A DNA stretch of 64,000 nt from Methanobacterium sp. GTDB taxonomy: Archaea; Methanobacteriota; Methanobacteria; Methanobacteriales; Methanobacteriaceae. Numbering within the stretch: the first letter of the stretch is position 1; each line of letters starts with the position of its first letter. A program made the translations under genes and the position numbers. The stretch lies in assembly GCA_039666455.1 (NCBI GenBank), contig JAVSLW010000009.1, positions 67,529-131,528 of the forward strand, given 5' to 3'. Of this stretch, positions 1-11,729 are shown piece by piece. The notes beneath the pieces are model-generated. The model saw only the letters and a program-made list of their open reading frames with translations. It was not told the DNA's origin and did no database searches.

Positions 1-1201
1 AAATAAGCAACATTTCAGTTAATTCTGTAATTATTGTAATTACAGCAGAAGCAACATAGCTATAACTTGGAATAAATGTTACATTAAGGACCACATTCAT
101 AATTATCGCCAAAATGAATATTTTTGCCAGTAAGTTTTGTTTGTTGATCGAAATCATTACAGTTCCTGAAAAAAAAGTTAAAAATGTAAAAGGAATCGCC
201 CAGATTAGTATTTTAAGTGCTATTATGGATCCTGTAAATTGAGTTCCGTAGACTAAAAGAATAATTTTATCGGCCAACAGTGATACTGTAATTGCAATAG
301 GTAAACCTATCAGAAAAAGATATTTAAATGATCTTTTATATCCTGTTTTTAAAGAGTTTTTAGAATATATGTGAAATCTGGAAAAAACAGGATATATTGA
401 AGCCGTAAAAACTGCTGGGATAAAAGTTAAAACTTCTATTAATTTATATGCTGCACTGTAAATTCCAACAGCAGTATTAGTATCTAACATTGAAAGTATA
501 ACTATATCAATTCTAAATGCTATGGTAGAGAAAATTAAAACTACAGACAAAGGAATTGCCATTTTTAACAATGTTTTCCAGAAACCAAAATCAATTTCTA
601 ATTTTGGCGAAACATAATTACATTTGCATATGGTAAATGCATATAAAACCATAATTACTCCAACAAATAGATAAAGTAAAGCAAAACCTAAAAGATCGCT
701 TTTATTATATATTAAGTATAAAGCCCCTGAAATGAGCAATATAGATGTTATAATCTGGCCAATTGATTGATATTCCAGTTTTTCAAAGGTTTGAAATAAA
801 GCATAAAACATTGAAGACAATGAAGTTAATAAAGTATACGCTGTAATTATAGCTATAACCTGAATATCATTTAAATTATAACCCAGTGCCAGAACAATCA
901 AAATACTTATTATAAATGTGCTTATTCCCAATATAATCTTTAATGACAAAATATTTTTTAAATAACTTTCCGTTAGCTTCTTATTTCTTGATGCCTCTCT
1001 TACCATTAGTGAGCTTAAACCCAAATCAGCAAATATTATCATAATTCCTGAAAAAGCTAATGCAAAGGACAGAATACCAAAATTATCCACTCCAAGATAT
1101 CTTGCAGAATACATCACAAAAAAAAATGCTAATGCATAAGTTATTATTTGTGATACAAACATTACTGAAATGTTTTTGGCTACTCTTTGAACCGGGTTCA
1201 T
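1..1201 (-). CDS. Flippase (Wzx-type oligosaccharide/polysaccharide exporter), 3' end cut by window
   Basis: This polytopic membrane protein is predicted to flip lipid-linked glycans across the membrane for surface polysaccharide or glycoprotein assembly. About 400 residues are visible and the C-terminus lies outside the window. The start ATG (1201-1199) follows a good ribosome binding site (AAGGAGAG on the minus strand). The N-terminus (MNPVQRVAKN, then alternating hydrophobic helices, with ARYLGVDNFGILSFALAFSG near residue 40) is clearly paralogous to the flippase at 11952-13415, which has ARYLGTDGFGILSFALAF. It belongs to the MATE/MviN/Wzx (polysaccharide_synt) superfamily. It marks the edge of the surface-glycan island. 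The substrate cannot be deduced. Confidence 0.85.
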   Translation of the reverse strand, partial: MNPVQRVAKNISVMFVSQIITYALAFFFVMYSARYLGVDNFGILSFALAFSGIMIIFADLGLSSLMVREASRNKKLTESYLKNILSLKIILGISTFIISILIVLALGYNLNDIQVIAIITAYTLLTSLSSMFYALFQTFEKLEYQSIGQIITSILLISGALYLIYNKSDLLGFALLYLFVGVIMVLYAFTICKCNYVSPKLEIDFGFWKTLLKMAIPLSVVLIFSTIAFRIDIVILSMLDTNTAVGIYSAAYKLIEVLTFIPAVFTASIYPVFSRFHIYSKNSLKTGYKRSFKYLFLIGLPIAITVSLLADKIILLVYGTQFTGSIIALKILIWAIPFTFLTFFSGTVMISINKQNLLAKIFILAIIMNVVLNVTFIPSYSYVASAVITIITELTEMLLI

Positions 1202-1518
1202 TTTCTCTCCTTCTTAATTAATATTAATTAAATTTATTAAGTTAATATTAATTATAGTTTGCCATAATTAATGGCTCTGTAGAACTGCTCTTAGATTTTG
1301 ATAGATAAGCATTTTACATATATGTATATATTATAACAAATGTTTCGAAGCCTGGTTTCTTTGTTCCTTAACCTATCACTCCGACTTTGATTTTTATCAC
1401 TCAAAGCTCTCTTTAATACGGAGATTACAGTTTTTACAGGCTTCTTCAATGATATTTGGACTTGCTGAAGAGGGATTGCATGCTTAAATCTACAAAGCTA
1501 AATTTCTTAATATTTATC
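1202..1518. other. Non-coding gap between the flippase and mobA
   Basis: No convincing gene is visible in 317 bases. Positions 1210-1260 are AT-rich with repeated TTAATATTAATTA-like palindromes and probably hold the flippase promoter. A TATA-like run lies at 1317-1336. On the minus strand, a 28-codon open stretch ending in TGA at 1397-1399 (…EEACKNCNLRIKESFE) reads like the tail of a lost gene, but I do not recognise it. Confidence 0.4.
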
Positions 1519-2109
1519 TTAAATTAAATCCATATCTTTTATTGCATTTATATTTTTAAAACTAAGAGTTGTTTTATCCAGTTTTTCAACATCAACGTAT
1601 TTAACGTTTAAATTTCGAATAAGAGAATTAACATCCTTTATCTCTTTTTTAATCAGATCCTCAATAACATTAATGGTCTTTTTTTTGTAGATAGAATGAA
1701 GTGGTTCAATATGACCATCATTCCATATAGGGACAACAGCATCAAAATTATCTGTTTCCATGGTTTTAAACATTTTTAAAACGAAATTTTTAGAAATAAA
1801 AGGTGAATCGCAGGGCAATATTTGTGCATATTCTGAATTAATATTAGAAAGTCCTGTTAATATACCCACAAGAGGTCCCTTATCCTTTATTTTATCCTCA
1901 ACTATCTTTAAAGACTCATAAGGCCCTAAAATATTTTTATAATCTTTTATCTGTTGAGTTTCCCTTAAAACTAATATAATTTCATCTGCAACATCCGATA
2001 TGGCATCCAAAACATGAAGAACCATTGGTTTACCCTTTAAGAGCATTGAGCCTTTATCTCTACCCATCCTCCTGCTTCTTCCACCACAGAGGATTATTAT
2101 GGATTTCAT
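1519..2109 (-). CDS. mobA: Molybdenum cofactor guanylyltransferase (MobA-like)
   Basis: The enzyme transfers GMP from GTP to molybdopterin, giving the guanine-dinucleotide form of the cofactor; in methanogens this serves formylmethanofuran dehydrogenase and formate dehydrogenase. The N-terminus carries the nucleotidyltransferase signature LCGGRSRRMGRDK at residues 7-19, followed by GPLVGILTGL and LPCDSPF (the metal-binding Asp region). The length of 196 residues is normal for MobA. I use the ATG at 2109 because AGGTGGG lies at the right distance upstream; a GTG nine bases further upstream falls inside that ribosome binding site. A CofC-type guanylyltransferase is excluded by the GGxSxRMGxDK motif. 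Confidence 0.88.
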   Translation of the reverse strand: MKSIIILCGGRSRRMGRDKGSMLLKGKPMVLHVLDAISDVADEIILVLRETQQIKDYKNILGPYESLKIVEDKIKDKGPLVGILTGLSNINSEYAQILPCDSPFISKNFVLKMFKTMETDNFDAVVPIWNDGHIEPLHSIYKKKTINVIEDLIKKEIKDVNSLIRNLNVKYVDVEKLDKTTLSFKNINAIKDMDLI

Positions 2110-2185
2110 AATACCCACCTAAAAATTGAAAAAAATGTTAAAAAATAAAGTGTATTTTGTTTTGACGTGAAAAGACCAAAATTAT

Positions 2186-3715
<1,530 letters not shown>

Positions 3716-4444
3716 TTAAAAACATTCAAGCATCTTCTTTAATTCCATTACTGCGCTTCGGTGGATTTTCCCTGAATTTCTATCCCCACCTACACATGCT
3801 GCTCCTCTTATTCCAACAACATCAGTGCCTAAATTGTACAGTGTCTGGAGCTGTTCTTTTTTAACTGAGCCTGCAAGCGCTGATTTTAAGCCGTAATTAT
3901 GAATTTCATTGTTGAATCTGGCTATTTTCTCTTCACTCATGAAGTCGAATAATGTTTTCCCATCTTTAACTGCAGTATCCAGCATGGCCAGGTCTGCACC
4001 AGCAGCAGCAGCAACTTCTGGTATTTCCATGGGATCTAAAGCCCCAATTCGATGCGCATCAGCGTATCCTGAAGCTACCACGATTATATCTGCGCTGTAT
4101 TCATTAACAGTTTTTACCACATTTTTCATTACTTCCAGTGCTTCGTGGTAATTTTTTGTTCCATAAAGGCCAACTTTAATGTAGTCTGCTCCTGAAACAG
4201 CTGCTCCAAGTGCTGCAAGTGATACTGTACCTGGTTTATATTGCACATCTCCCAAAGTTGCGCTTACGAGCATATCTTCAGGGGTCATCTCCCTTATGCT
4301 TTTAATGACCCATGGAAAATTAGCTCCAAGTGATCCTTCTTTGGGATTTTTGACATCGATTATGTCTGCACCGCCTTCAATGGCTTCATGTGCTTCCTCT
4401 GTGTTTATTGGACTTATTAAGAGAAGCAAATCATATACCTCCAT
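3716..4444 (-). CDS. mfnB: (5-formylfuran-3-yl)methyl phosphate synthase (4-HFC-P synthase)
   Basis: MfnB condenses two molecules of glyceraldehyde-3-phosphate into the furan precursor of methanofuran, the first C1 carrier of methanogenesis. The 242-residue protein shows the DUF556 hallmark [19 protein letters not shown] at residues 27-45; D30 and K32 match the catalytic Asp/Lys pair known from the Methanocaldococcus jannaschii enzyme. Further conserved segments are [20 protein letters not shown] and [15 protein letters not shown], each carrying a Lys at a barrel position. The family is restricted to methanogens and some methylotrophs, which supports the organism assignment. The start is ATG with AGGT upstream. 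The gene follows its own short AT-rich leader. Confidence 0.95.
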   Translation of the reverse strand: MEVYDLLLLISPINTEEAHEAIEGGADIIDVKNPKEGSLGANFPWVIKSIREMTPEDMLVSATLGDVQYKPGTVSLAALGAAVSGADYIKVGLYGTKNYHEALEVMKNVVKTVNEYSADIIVVASGYADAHRIGALDPMEIPEVAAAAGADLAMLDTAVKDGKTLFDFMSEEKIARFNNEIHNYGLKSALAGSVKKEQLQTLYNLGTDVVGIRGAACVGGDRNSGKIHRSAVMELKKMLECF

Positions 4445-4563
4445 TTATTAATTAGATTAAACTAATTTTTATTTAAATTATATTCTAAATTATTTAAAGT
4501 ATTCCCTTTTAGCTGAATAAGATTTTTTTATTTTATCTTTAATTATAGTTCTATGTTTAATGT

Positions 4564-5775
4564 TTAAAAAGGTGATCCTTCTTTTTTAATTCTTTCTGCA
4601 GTTTTAAAATGTTTTTCTGGATAAATCCCTTCCTTCACGAATTCTATCCGCAATTTTTCAATCATTTTATTTGTTTTAATATTAAAGGGACATTCCAGAG
4701 TGCACAGCCCACAAGCAGTGCATTTAAATAGCCCTGAATCAAAACAGGTTTGTTTATCTTTGATAAATCGGCTGAAAGATATTCCACGGCCGCCCAAATA
4801 TCCTTTATAACCAAATTCATTGCCTGTTACATTGTATACTGGACATGAAACAATACAGCTACCGCAGCCAATGCATAAAAGGCATTCCGGGTAATCTTCA
4901 AACAATTTACTTCTTCCGTTGTCAAGAAGGATTACTATTACTCTTTTTGCGCCGTACATGCCTTTTAAAAGTATCTGTTCTATGTCTGCTGTTTTAGAGG
5001 GTGATGAAATCACGTTCATGTAGGCTGGAATTTTTTTTCCAGTTGCAAATATTGTTTCAAGCTTAACAACGCTTACCGCTTCTTCAACAGTCCTTACAAG
5101 TTTATCTATGCCCACAAGAACAATGTGAATATCTTTCATGGACACCAGAGTTATGTTTCCCTCGTTGTGAACCATTAAGAGCGCACCGTCTTCTGCAGCA
5201 ACTGAATTTGCACCTGTAATTCCAACAGAACAGTTTAAAAGTCTTTCCAAGACGTCCTGTTTAATCACGTTGAGAATTTCCCCTGGTTCTGGTTTTATTT
5301 CCTTTTTAAACTTTTTGGATGCTATTTTAGCTATCTGTTCCATATCTAAATGTGCAGCTGGCCCTATTGGGTGTGAAGGTCCAGAACTATCTGGATCTAT
5401 TTGAACAATACGATCTCCAAGGTCAGTTTCCACAAGTTCAATTCCATGAGAATCTAAAAATTCTGATAAACCTATTTCATTTATGGTGTTTGATTTAGAC
5501 TTTGAAACCATTTTTTCGTCTTTAATTATCCTGTAAATCTCATCAAGTGCTTTCTTTGAATTTTCTGCAACTATAACTTCTATTCCATTTTCTTCAAACT
5601 TATTTTTTGCTGTTTCAACAAGTTCTGGAAGATTTTCCACGCTGTAATTTCTTATTTCTTTTACCCGCTCTTGAAGTTCTCTTATCTGTTCTTTTTCCCC
5701 TTCTAAAAGCTGCGCTTTTCTATCCCTTAGTATTTTAAAGGATTTATGCAGAGATTTAAGGTTATTTTTATCCAT
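4564..5775 (-). CDS. LUD-domain ferredoxin-like protein (LutB-like)
   Basis: The 403-residue protein combines an N-terminal LUD/DUF162 domain (about residues 20-290, including [13 protein letters not shown] and [22 protein letters not shown]) with a C-terminal pair of [4Fe-4S] motifs: [18 protein letters not shown] and [18 protein letters not shown]. This is the LutB arrangement known from bacterial lactate oxidation. In methanogens such proteins form a two-gene module with a CCG-domain partner whose electron acceptor and substrate are not established. The ATG lies directly after the stop of the upstream CCG gene (5776), so the two are translationally coupled. I infer a cytosolic redox complex but cannot assign a substrate. 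Confidence 0.82.
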   Translation of the reverse strand: MDKNNLKSLHKSFKILRDRKAQLLEGEKEQIRELQERVKEIRNYSVENLPELVETAKNKFEENGIEVIVAENSKKALDEIYRIIKDEKMVSKSKSNTINEIGLSEFLDSHGIELVETDLGDRIVQIDPDSSGPSHPIGPAAHLDMEQIAKIASKKFKKEIKPEPGEILNVIKQDVLERLLNCSVGITGANSVAAEDGALLMVHNEGNITLVSMKDIHIVLVGIDKLVRTVEEAVSVVKLETIFATGKKIPAYMNVISSPSKTADIEQILLKGMYGAKRVIVILLDNGRSKLFEDYPECLLCIGCGSCIVSCPVYNVTGNEFGYKGYLGGRGISFSRFIKDKQTCFDSGLFKCTACGLCTLECPFNIKTNKMIEKLRIEFVKEGIYPEKHFKTAERIKKEGSPF

Positions 5776-6471
5776 TTAATACCCCAGGGTGTCTTTTAAA
5801 GCATTTAAGACCAGTTCAGAGATGTCCAGTACACTCTGTTTTTCTATGCAGACAGACTGAATGTTTAATATGCAGAATGGACATGAGGTAATGATTATTT
5901 CAGTACCTGTATTTTTTGCATCTTCAATACGTGCCATGGATATCTCTTCTGTTATTTCAGGATAAGCTGATCTAACACCTGCACCAGCGCCGCAGCATCT
6001 TGCTTTATCTTTGTTGAAATCCATTTCTACCAATTCTGCACATCTATATATAACTGCCCTCGGAGCATCATATTCTTCCATCTCCCTTCCAAGGTGGCAG
6101 GGATCGTGATAGGTGACTTTTTTATCTTTAAATTCTAATTCTATTTTTCCATGTTCAATTAACTGGTTAAAAAGCTCTGATGTGTGCACAACGTTTATTT
6201 CAACGCCTAAAATTTCTTTATAATCTTTTTTAAATGTCCTGTAACAGCCGGCACATGAAGTGACTATCTTTTCTCCTTCCAGATCCTTTAATGTTTTATC
6301 CATAACTTTTTCTGCCTCTTCTCTAAATCCTGTTCTAAGCAGAAAGGATCCGCAGCATTTTTCATTTTCTAATACTTTATAATCTATTCCTGCAGATTTC
6401 AGTATCTCTTCTGTTGCTCTGGATATGTTTCCAAGCTTTTCCTTTGCTACACAGCCCCTAAAATAAATCAT
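5776..6471 (-). CDS. CCG-domain (Fe-S)-binding protein (HdrB/LutA-like)
   Basis: It has two cysteine-rich CCG domains of the kind that bind unusual [4Fe-4S] clusters in heterodisulfide reductase subunit B and in LutA. Visible motifs are FRGCVAKEK, NEKCCGSFLLRTG and CAGCYRTF in the first half, and YHDPCHLGR, RCCGAGAGVR and SCPFCILN in the second. The ATG at 6471 is preceded by GGTG five bases away and is preferred to a TTG at 6486. Its stop abuts the start of the LUD-domain gene, giving a two-gene operon. The pair resembles LutAB without LutC; whether it acts on lactate, glycolate or another donor cannot be seen from sequence. Confidence 0.82.
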   Translation of the reverse strand: MIYFRGCVAKEKLGNISRATEEILKSAGIDYKVLENEKCCGSFLLRTGFREEAEKVMDKTLKDLEGEKIVTSCAGCYRTFKKDYKEILGVEINVVHTSELFNQLIEHGKIELEFKDKKVTYHDPCHLGREMEEYDAPRAVIYRCAELVEMDFNKDKARCCGAGAGVRSAYPEITEEISMARIEDAKNTGTEIIITSCPFCILNIQSVCIEKQSVLDISELVLNALKDTLGY

Positions 6472-6504
6472 CTTTGCACCAAACAACTACTACATTAATT
6501 TACT

Positions 6505-7533
6505 TCAATATTTTACTGCATGTTTATTATTTTTATGCACCGGTCTGATAAATAAGAAATTATAGATAACTCCATATGCATACAGAATGTGCTGAACTGG
6601 CACAAGTAAAAAAACAAGCAGTGAATAAATAGATTTTGTTTTAAAAAGAATTTCTGCAAAAACAAGTACTGCATATACGATATAAAGTGCTAATGGGATT
6701 AAAACCATCCACCCCCAAATTAAATATAACGGAATAAGCAGAATCAGGTAGAATAAAAATAATATTGTCAAAAAAACCTTTATTTTAAATAATCTGAGCT
6801 TTTTTATGGCATTAGCTATGTTTACTCCATATCTGATCATGTTTTTTGAAAATTGCCTTAGTGAACTGGTTTCCCTGTGATATATTTTAGCTTCCCTGAC
6901 GTAAATGAATTTATATCCGACTAATCCCAGCCTTAAATTTAATTCAGTATCATCAGAGATGATTAGGCTGTCATCATACCTGAATTTACTTATTATATCT
7001 TTTTTGTAAATGGCATTGTAATTAGGGATGCTTTTTAAATATTTAACATTTCTCTTTGAAAATGCAGGGTTTCCGCCAGAAGCAATGGTGGAGGTTAAAA
7101 AATGGTTTATTATCAGTTCTTTTTTGTTATCGGTTGGAGCTATTAATCGGGGTCCGCCGGCACCTGCAATATCATCTTCGGTTCCTTCAATACTTTCATA
7201 TAAAGTTTTAAGCCACTCTTTGTCCACGATACAGTCGGCATCAGTATAGGCAATGTATTTTGAGCTTTCACTGGAATGGTCTATTACCAGGTTTCTTGCA
7301 AAACAGTGACCATAAAAACCGAAATCTTTCTCGTTTAGGATTTTATAGCTGATATTTGAAGAGCTTAAAACTTCTTCTGCAATTTCACGGGTTTTATCAT
7401 CGGAATTACCGTCAACTACTATTATTTCAAATGATGAAGAATCAAAACTTTGTTCAATAAGAGTTTTAAGAGTTGTGGCTATGTATTCTTCCTCGTTTTT
7501 GGCTATAATTCCTATAGTTATTAAAATTGGCAT
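6505..7533 (-). CDS. Family 2 glycosyltransferase, membrane-anchored
   Basis: The N-terminal GT-A domain begins LITIGIIAKNEEEYIATTLK and contains EIIVVDGNSDDKT for nucleotide binding, the DxD-like YTDADCIVDKEW (around residue 96) for metal binding, and DDTELNLRLGLVGYKF as the acceptor-side motif. The last 90 residues form three or four membrane helices, which anchor it to the cytoplasmic face. The ATG has AAGG upstream. It lies at the start of the glycan island, next to the disrupted membrane glycosyltransferase at 7698-8698. It probably adds a sugar to a lipid-linked or surface glycan; donor and acceptor are unknown. Confidence 0.87.
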   Translation of the reverse strand: MPILITIGIIAKNEEEYIATTLKTLIEQSFDSSSFEIIVVDGNSDDKTREIAEEVLSSSNISYKILNEKDFGFYGHCFARNLVIDHSSESSKYIAYTDADCIVDKEWLKTLYESIEGTEDDIAGAGGPRLIAPTDNKKELIINHFLTSTIASGGNPAFSKRNVKYLKSIPNYNAIYKKDIISKFRYDDSLIISDDTELNLRLGLVGYKFIYVREAKIYHRETSSLRQFSKNMIRYGVNIANAIKKLRLFKIKVFLTILFLFYLILLIPLYLIWGWMVLIPLALYIVYAVLVFAEILFKTKSIYSLLVFLLVPVQHILYAYGVIYNFLFIRPVHKNNKHAVKY

Positions 7534-7697
7534 TTTCCTTACCTTAAATCTTTTAGTAATGCATGAATATTACGACTTTTTGTATTTGGTTTTTTAAATA
7601 CATTATTTTAAGTTATTATTTTCTTTATCAATACGCCCTATAAATAATTTTTAATTTTTCGTGCTAATTATTTAAGCTACTTAATTTGATAGTTCAA

Positions 7698-8698
7698 TTA
7701 AGTTAAAAATGATAAACTTTTTGATTTTGCACCGTCAATATCTGAATAATAGATTTTCAAGCCGTTTGGCAAGATAATAGATGTTGTATTTAATTTTGAA
7801 TTCACATTCTTAAAAAATTCGGTTTTATTATTCATCACCCAGATTATCTGGGTTGTAGAAGTATTTAATGGAATTTCTAAGGTTTTATTTTCAAATCCGC
7901 TTCATTTATGGTTTTTTCCATGAAAAACTATGAAATTTTTATTGGTTTTGGAGGTTTTCAACTGTGAATTTTCATCATCACTTATGCTGTAAACATTATA
8001 TTGTGGAAGATAGTAAATTGCTTTTCTCCAGGAGAAGCCCTGATCTTCCCTTAGAATGTCTCTAATGATAATAATAGTTTTTTCAGAGTTAGAATTATTC
8101 ATAATCCTGTTTATATGATATTTCGTGTTTAAATCGTTTTTATAGATTTTCTCGTATCTATAAACAAATAAAAGATCTATGCATAGTAAAATTTTTTGAT
8201 TTTCATCTATAAAACCTAAAGGAGTTTCCCATGTACTTTCATAGTTAATATTGGATGGATAAATAAAATACAATGAATTTAAAAAGATGAATATTGCCAA
8301 TAGAGAGGATAAAACTGATTTATATGAAAATTTATGCTTATTTTCAATTTTAAGAGAAAAATAGTTAAATATATATCCCAGAATCATAGAAATTGCTGAA
8401 ATATATACTAATATGTACCCAGGCTTAGGTGAGTGAACCATAAATTGAAAAATAATCATGGGGAAAATCCATAATGATAAAAAAACGAATTTAGTATTTA
8501 ATAGAATCTTTATTTGGAATTTTTTCCTAAACATAAAAATGATTAAGTCTTGCCTGAATCCCACTCGTAAAGAAATTTGCTCATGAAAGGAATTCTTGTA
8601 ATCAAAATTAACAATGAAAATATGGATATTAACAAAATATTAATCGATTTATTGTTTTCAATTGATTTACCTTTCAATTTAATTTCCTTTGGATCCAT
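7698..8698 (-). pseudogene. Decayed membrane glycosyltransferase (GT39/ArnT-like), internal deletion plus nonsense codon
   Basis: Three open stretches belong to one former gene. The first (from ATG 8698, GGAG upstream) ends …FMSKFLYEWDSG, the usual N-terminal membrane-helix-plus-acidic motif of dolichyl-phosphate-mannose-type transferases. The second, in another frame, resumes at GFRQDLIIFMF, a segment normally about 150 residues further on, so the middle is missing. The junction at 8556-8561 (GGATTC on the minus strand) could encode both WDS and GGF, suggesting deletion between short direct repeats. The second stretch reads through to TGA at 7904-7902, after which the same frame stays open for 67 more codons (SGFENKT…KSLSFLT) to the natural stop at 7698. 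The gene is almost certainly inactive. Confidence 0.8.
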
Positions 8699-8869
8699 GT
8701 TACACTCCGATGAATTTAAAATTCCCATACAATTCAGGTTAACTATTTATTATCCATATTAGTTAAATTAAAAGATAGATGTTTATTTATATATCAAAAT
8801 ATTGTTTTCAATTTATTAAATAGATATTAATTTTAAATAAAATTAACGAAGTTAAAATGGAAGAGAATA

Positions 8870-9916
8870 ATGAAATATCCCTTAATTTCAATTATAATCC
8901 TCAACTGGAACGGTTGGGAAGATACTCTTGAATGTTTGGAGTCCCTTTATCAGATTGATTACCCTAATTATAATGTTATTCTTATAGATAATGGTTCTGA
9001 GGATGAATCAATAAAAAAAATTAAGGAATACTGTGATGGAAAAATAGTAGTCAAATCTGAATTTTTTGAATATAATTATAATAACAAACCAATTGAGCTA
9101 TTTGAATACACAAAAGCAGAAATTGGCTCTGTATCATTAGAAAATTCATTTTATAATAATAAAAAACTGGTTTTAATTAAAAATCCAGAAAATTATGGTT
9201 TTGCAGAAGGAAATAATATTGGAATTAGATTTGCTATGAGATCTTTAAATCCAGATTATATCTTACTATTAAACAATGATACTGTAGTTGAAAAGTCCTT
9301 TTTAACTGAAATGGTTAATGTAGCAGAAAACAATTCTAAAATTGGTGTTGTCGGACCTAAAATTTATTATTATAATTATAAAGGCAGAAAAGACGTTATA
9401 AACTTTGCAGGTGAGGAAATTAATTTTTATACATCTCGAGGGAAACGTTTCGGACGTTTTGAAATAGATAAGGGACAGTATGATGAAATAAGGGAGAATG
9501 ATAAGATTGACGGAAGTTGCATGCTCATTAAAAGAGAGGTAATTAAAGAAGTTGGGATCTTTGACCCACTATATTTTGCATACTGGGAAGAAGCTGATTT
9601 ATGTGTTAGAATAAAAAATGCAGGGTATAAGTTAATTTATGCTCCAAAATCTCGTATTTGGCATAAAATTGGAGTTACCTGGGATAGCTATTTCAGTTAT
9701 TTTATAATTTATCACTATTTAGTTCGTAATCGATTGATTTTCATGTGGAGATATGCGTCAAATATTCAAAAAACCATATTTATACTTTTTTTTGTAGTCT
9801 ATTTATTGGTTAATATCATTATAATGTTTATAAAAGAGGATTGGAAAACATCGAAAGAAGGATTAAAAGCAATAAAAAATGGAATAATGGATTTTAGAAA
9901 ATTAGTTCTAAAATAA
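8870..9916 (+). CDS. Family 2 glycosyltransferase (rhamnosyltransferase-like)
   Basis: This 348-residue enzyme starts with ISIIILNWNGWEDTLECLESL, the common opening of WcaA/RfbN-type GT2 proteins. It has VILIDNGSEDES for nucleotide binding, LLLNNDTVVEKSF as the metal-binding segment, and a conserved YWEEADLCVRIKNAGYKLIYAP acceptor-site region. A C-terminal hydrophobic segment near residue 305 (FILFFVVYLLVNIIIMF) suggests membrane attachment. The ATG at 8870 has GGAAGAG about five bases upstream. It is transcribed divergently from the decayed gene at 7698-8698. A role in surface polysaccharide or glycoprotein assembly is inferred from the family and the neighbourhood. Confidence 0.87.
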   Translation: MKYPLISIIILNWNGWEDTLECLESLYQIDYPNYNVILIDNGSEDESIKKIKEYCDGKIVVKSEFFEYNYNNKPIELFEYTKAEIGSVSLENSFYNNKKLVLIKNPENYGFAEGNNIGIRFAMRSLNPDYILLLNNDTVVEKSFLTEMVNVAENNSKIGVVGPKIYYYNYKGRKDVINFAGEEINFYTSRGKRFGRFEIDKGQYDEIRENDKIDGSCMLIKREVIKEVGIFDPLYFAYWEEADLCVRIKNAGYKLIYAPKSRIWHKIGVTWDSYFSYFIIYHYLVRNRLIFMWRYASNIQKTIFILFFVVYLLVNIIIMFIKEDWKTSKEGLKAIKNGIMDFRKLVLK

Positions 9917-10036
9917 ATTAACAATAAATTATTTAGCAGACACATTCACGAGCACTAAATTTATTAAATGGCAAATTGACATGAATTTATTTCAAAAGTA
10001 GTAAAACAGATGAGTTTTAAATTTTACAAAGATTTA

Positions 10037-11729
10037 TCATTCATATAATTCAAAAAACTGTGTTTCATATATTTTTTTATAATTTGACTGTACATAAGGG
10101 ATAAGGGGAGAATATGATTCATTTAAAGGTATAAATCCTTCAGATAGATTATCTGCTCTATATTTTTGTACAATGATAATTACAGTCCCTTTTTTCATTT
10201 CTAAATCTTTTATAATGTGATTTGTTAACTTCTGGTCACCGGACTGGATATTTCCTAATTCTACATTTTGAGGCCATTCTATTATTAGTGGATTCCCATA
10301 GGAGTTTTTTATCCAGATTCCTACGCAATCAGGTATAATAATATATTTTCTCCCTTTTTTTATTGAAAATTCTTCAGCAACATTTAAATCTTTTAAAAAT
10401 GCATGAGTATTCTTGTTTGTTTTTATTCCTGTCATTCCATAAACTACATCTCCAAGATCATAGTTTAAATCACTAATTGAAGATTCTCGATAAATATGTT
10501 CTTCTCTAGCTATTCCAAAGGATAATGTAGACACGAAAAGCAGCATTATAACAAAAATACCAACATATCTGGAATAATCATTAAATAAATTCTGATCTGG
10601 AATACAGTTATAAATATATTCTATTATAAATATAACTAAAGGGCCAGCCATTAAAGCAGGATAATTATAACCCACAGAAAGAGAAACAATCCAAGATAAT
10701 ATCACAAGTAAAATACCTATTTTCAAATATTGAGTTAATTTTCGAATTTTATAGAAATCTACTATGATTAAGCCAACAACCATGGCAAAAATAGAGTATG
10801 ATGAGCCAACAAGATATAAAGAGGGGAATATAGCTAATGGAACTATGGAAATCATTAAAAAAGCTAAAATACTAAAAAGTAATAAAATTCCTGTCTTTAC
10901 CAAATACTTGTTAAATTTGCTATTTAAATTGTTATTTAAAAAATAAGTAATTGAATACCATAATAAAATACTAAATGGTACTACACTAAGGAAATAATGG
11001 TTTAAACCTGCAATGATGGTTCTTTCTAGAGTATAAATATTTAATTGGACAAATGCATCTAAAAATGCTCCACTAATTAATAAATACAACATATAGAACA
11101 TAATGGGTGTAATTAATACTATCCAGAAGCGTTTTTGACACCCGTCATTAAGAACTATGATTGATAAAGGAAGTAAAAATAAAAAATTTTGTTTAAATAG
11201 AGGTGTAACACCTATCAAGAAGTATCCAATCAATTTAAATGTGGTTAAATTAATTCGATGACATAGCATTATGCCTATAGTAGACAAGAATATAGCATCA
11301 ATTGTATGCCAGGCCATAATTGGAAAATTATGCACAGAAAAGAAAAGCGCAATTAGAGCTAAGCAAAATTTTTCAGTATTTGATTTCAAAATAGAAAAAG
11401 TATCGCTTATAATGATTGTCCAAATCCATGCAACAGTTGCCAATTGAAACCAAACAAAAAATCTAGAAATCAATAAGGTATATTCCCCCCCAAATAACAA
11501 TAGGTATATGGAAAAAATGAGAACCAACAGGTCTGATTGATATAAAATCTAAATGAGGTATTTGTCCCTCAAGTATTCTCTTAGCCCCTGCTAGAATAAA
11601 TCCATCATCTGTAGGATTAAAACCAAGTTTAGAAAATAAGATATGTGCAATTATTGAAACTATAATTATAAACATGATTCCCGGATAAAGTTGAGATGTT
11701 TTTTTCAATTTTTTAACAAATAAGGACAT
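10037..11729 (-). pseudogene. Polytopic membrane glycosyltransferase-like protein, frameshifted in a G7 tract
   Basis: Two overlapping reading frames form one gene of about 560 codons. The 5' part (from ATG 11729) runs MSLFVKKLKK… with one membrane helix, then NPTDDGFILAGAKRILEGQIPHLDF and GSHFFHIPIVIWGG, the acidic-loop pattern of GT39/ArnT-like enzymes. It then stops. The 3' part (to 10037) supplies ten or more membrane helices and a soluble tail. The frames join exactly if the run of seven C at 11485-11491 (G7 on the coding strand) had six bases, giving IVIWGEYTLLISRFF. This is either a real mutation, a phase-variable homopolymer or a sequencing error. Everything downstream of the tract is otherwise open, so decay, if real, is recent. 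Confidence 0.78.

Noticed and set aside
7902..7904. In-frame TGA read as selenocysteine
   Set aside because: The gene is already damaged by a deletion and frameshift, the position is not in a redox motif, and no selenocysteine element was seen. A nonsense mutation is simpler.
11463..11527. Programmed frameshift at the G7 tract
   Set aside because: No slippery heptamer with downstream pseudoknot was visible and the family is normally a single frame; mutation, phase variation or sequencing error are more likely.
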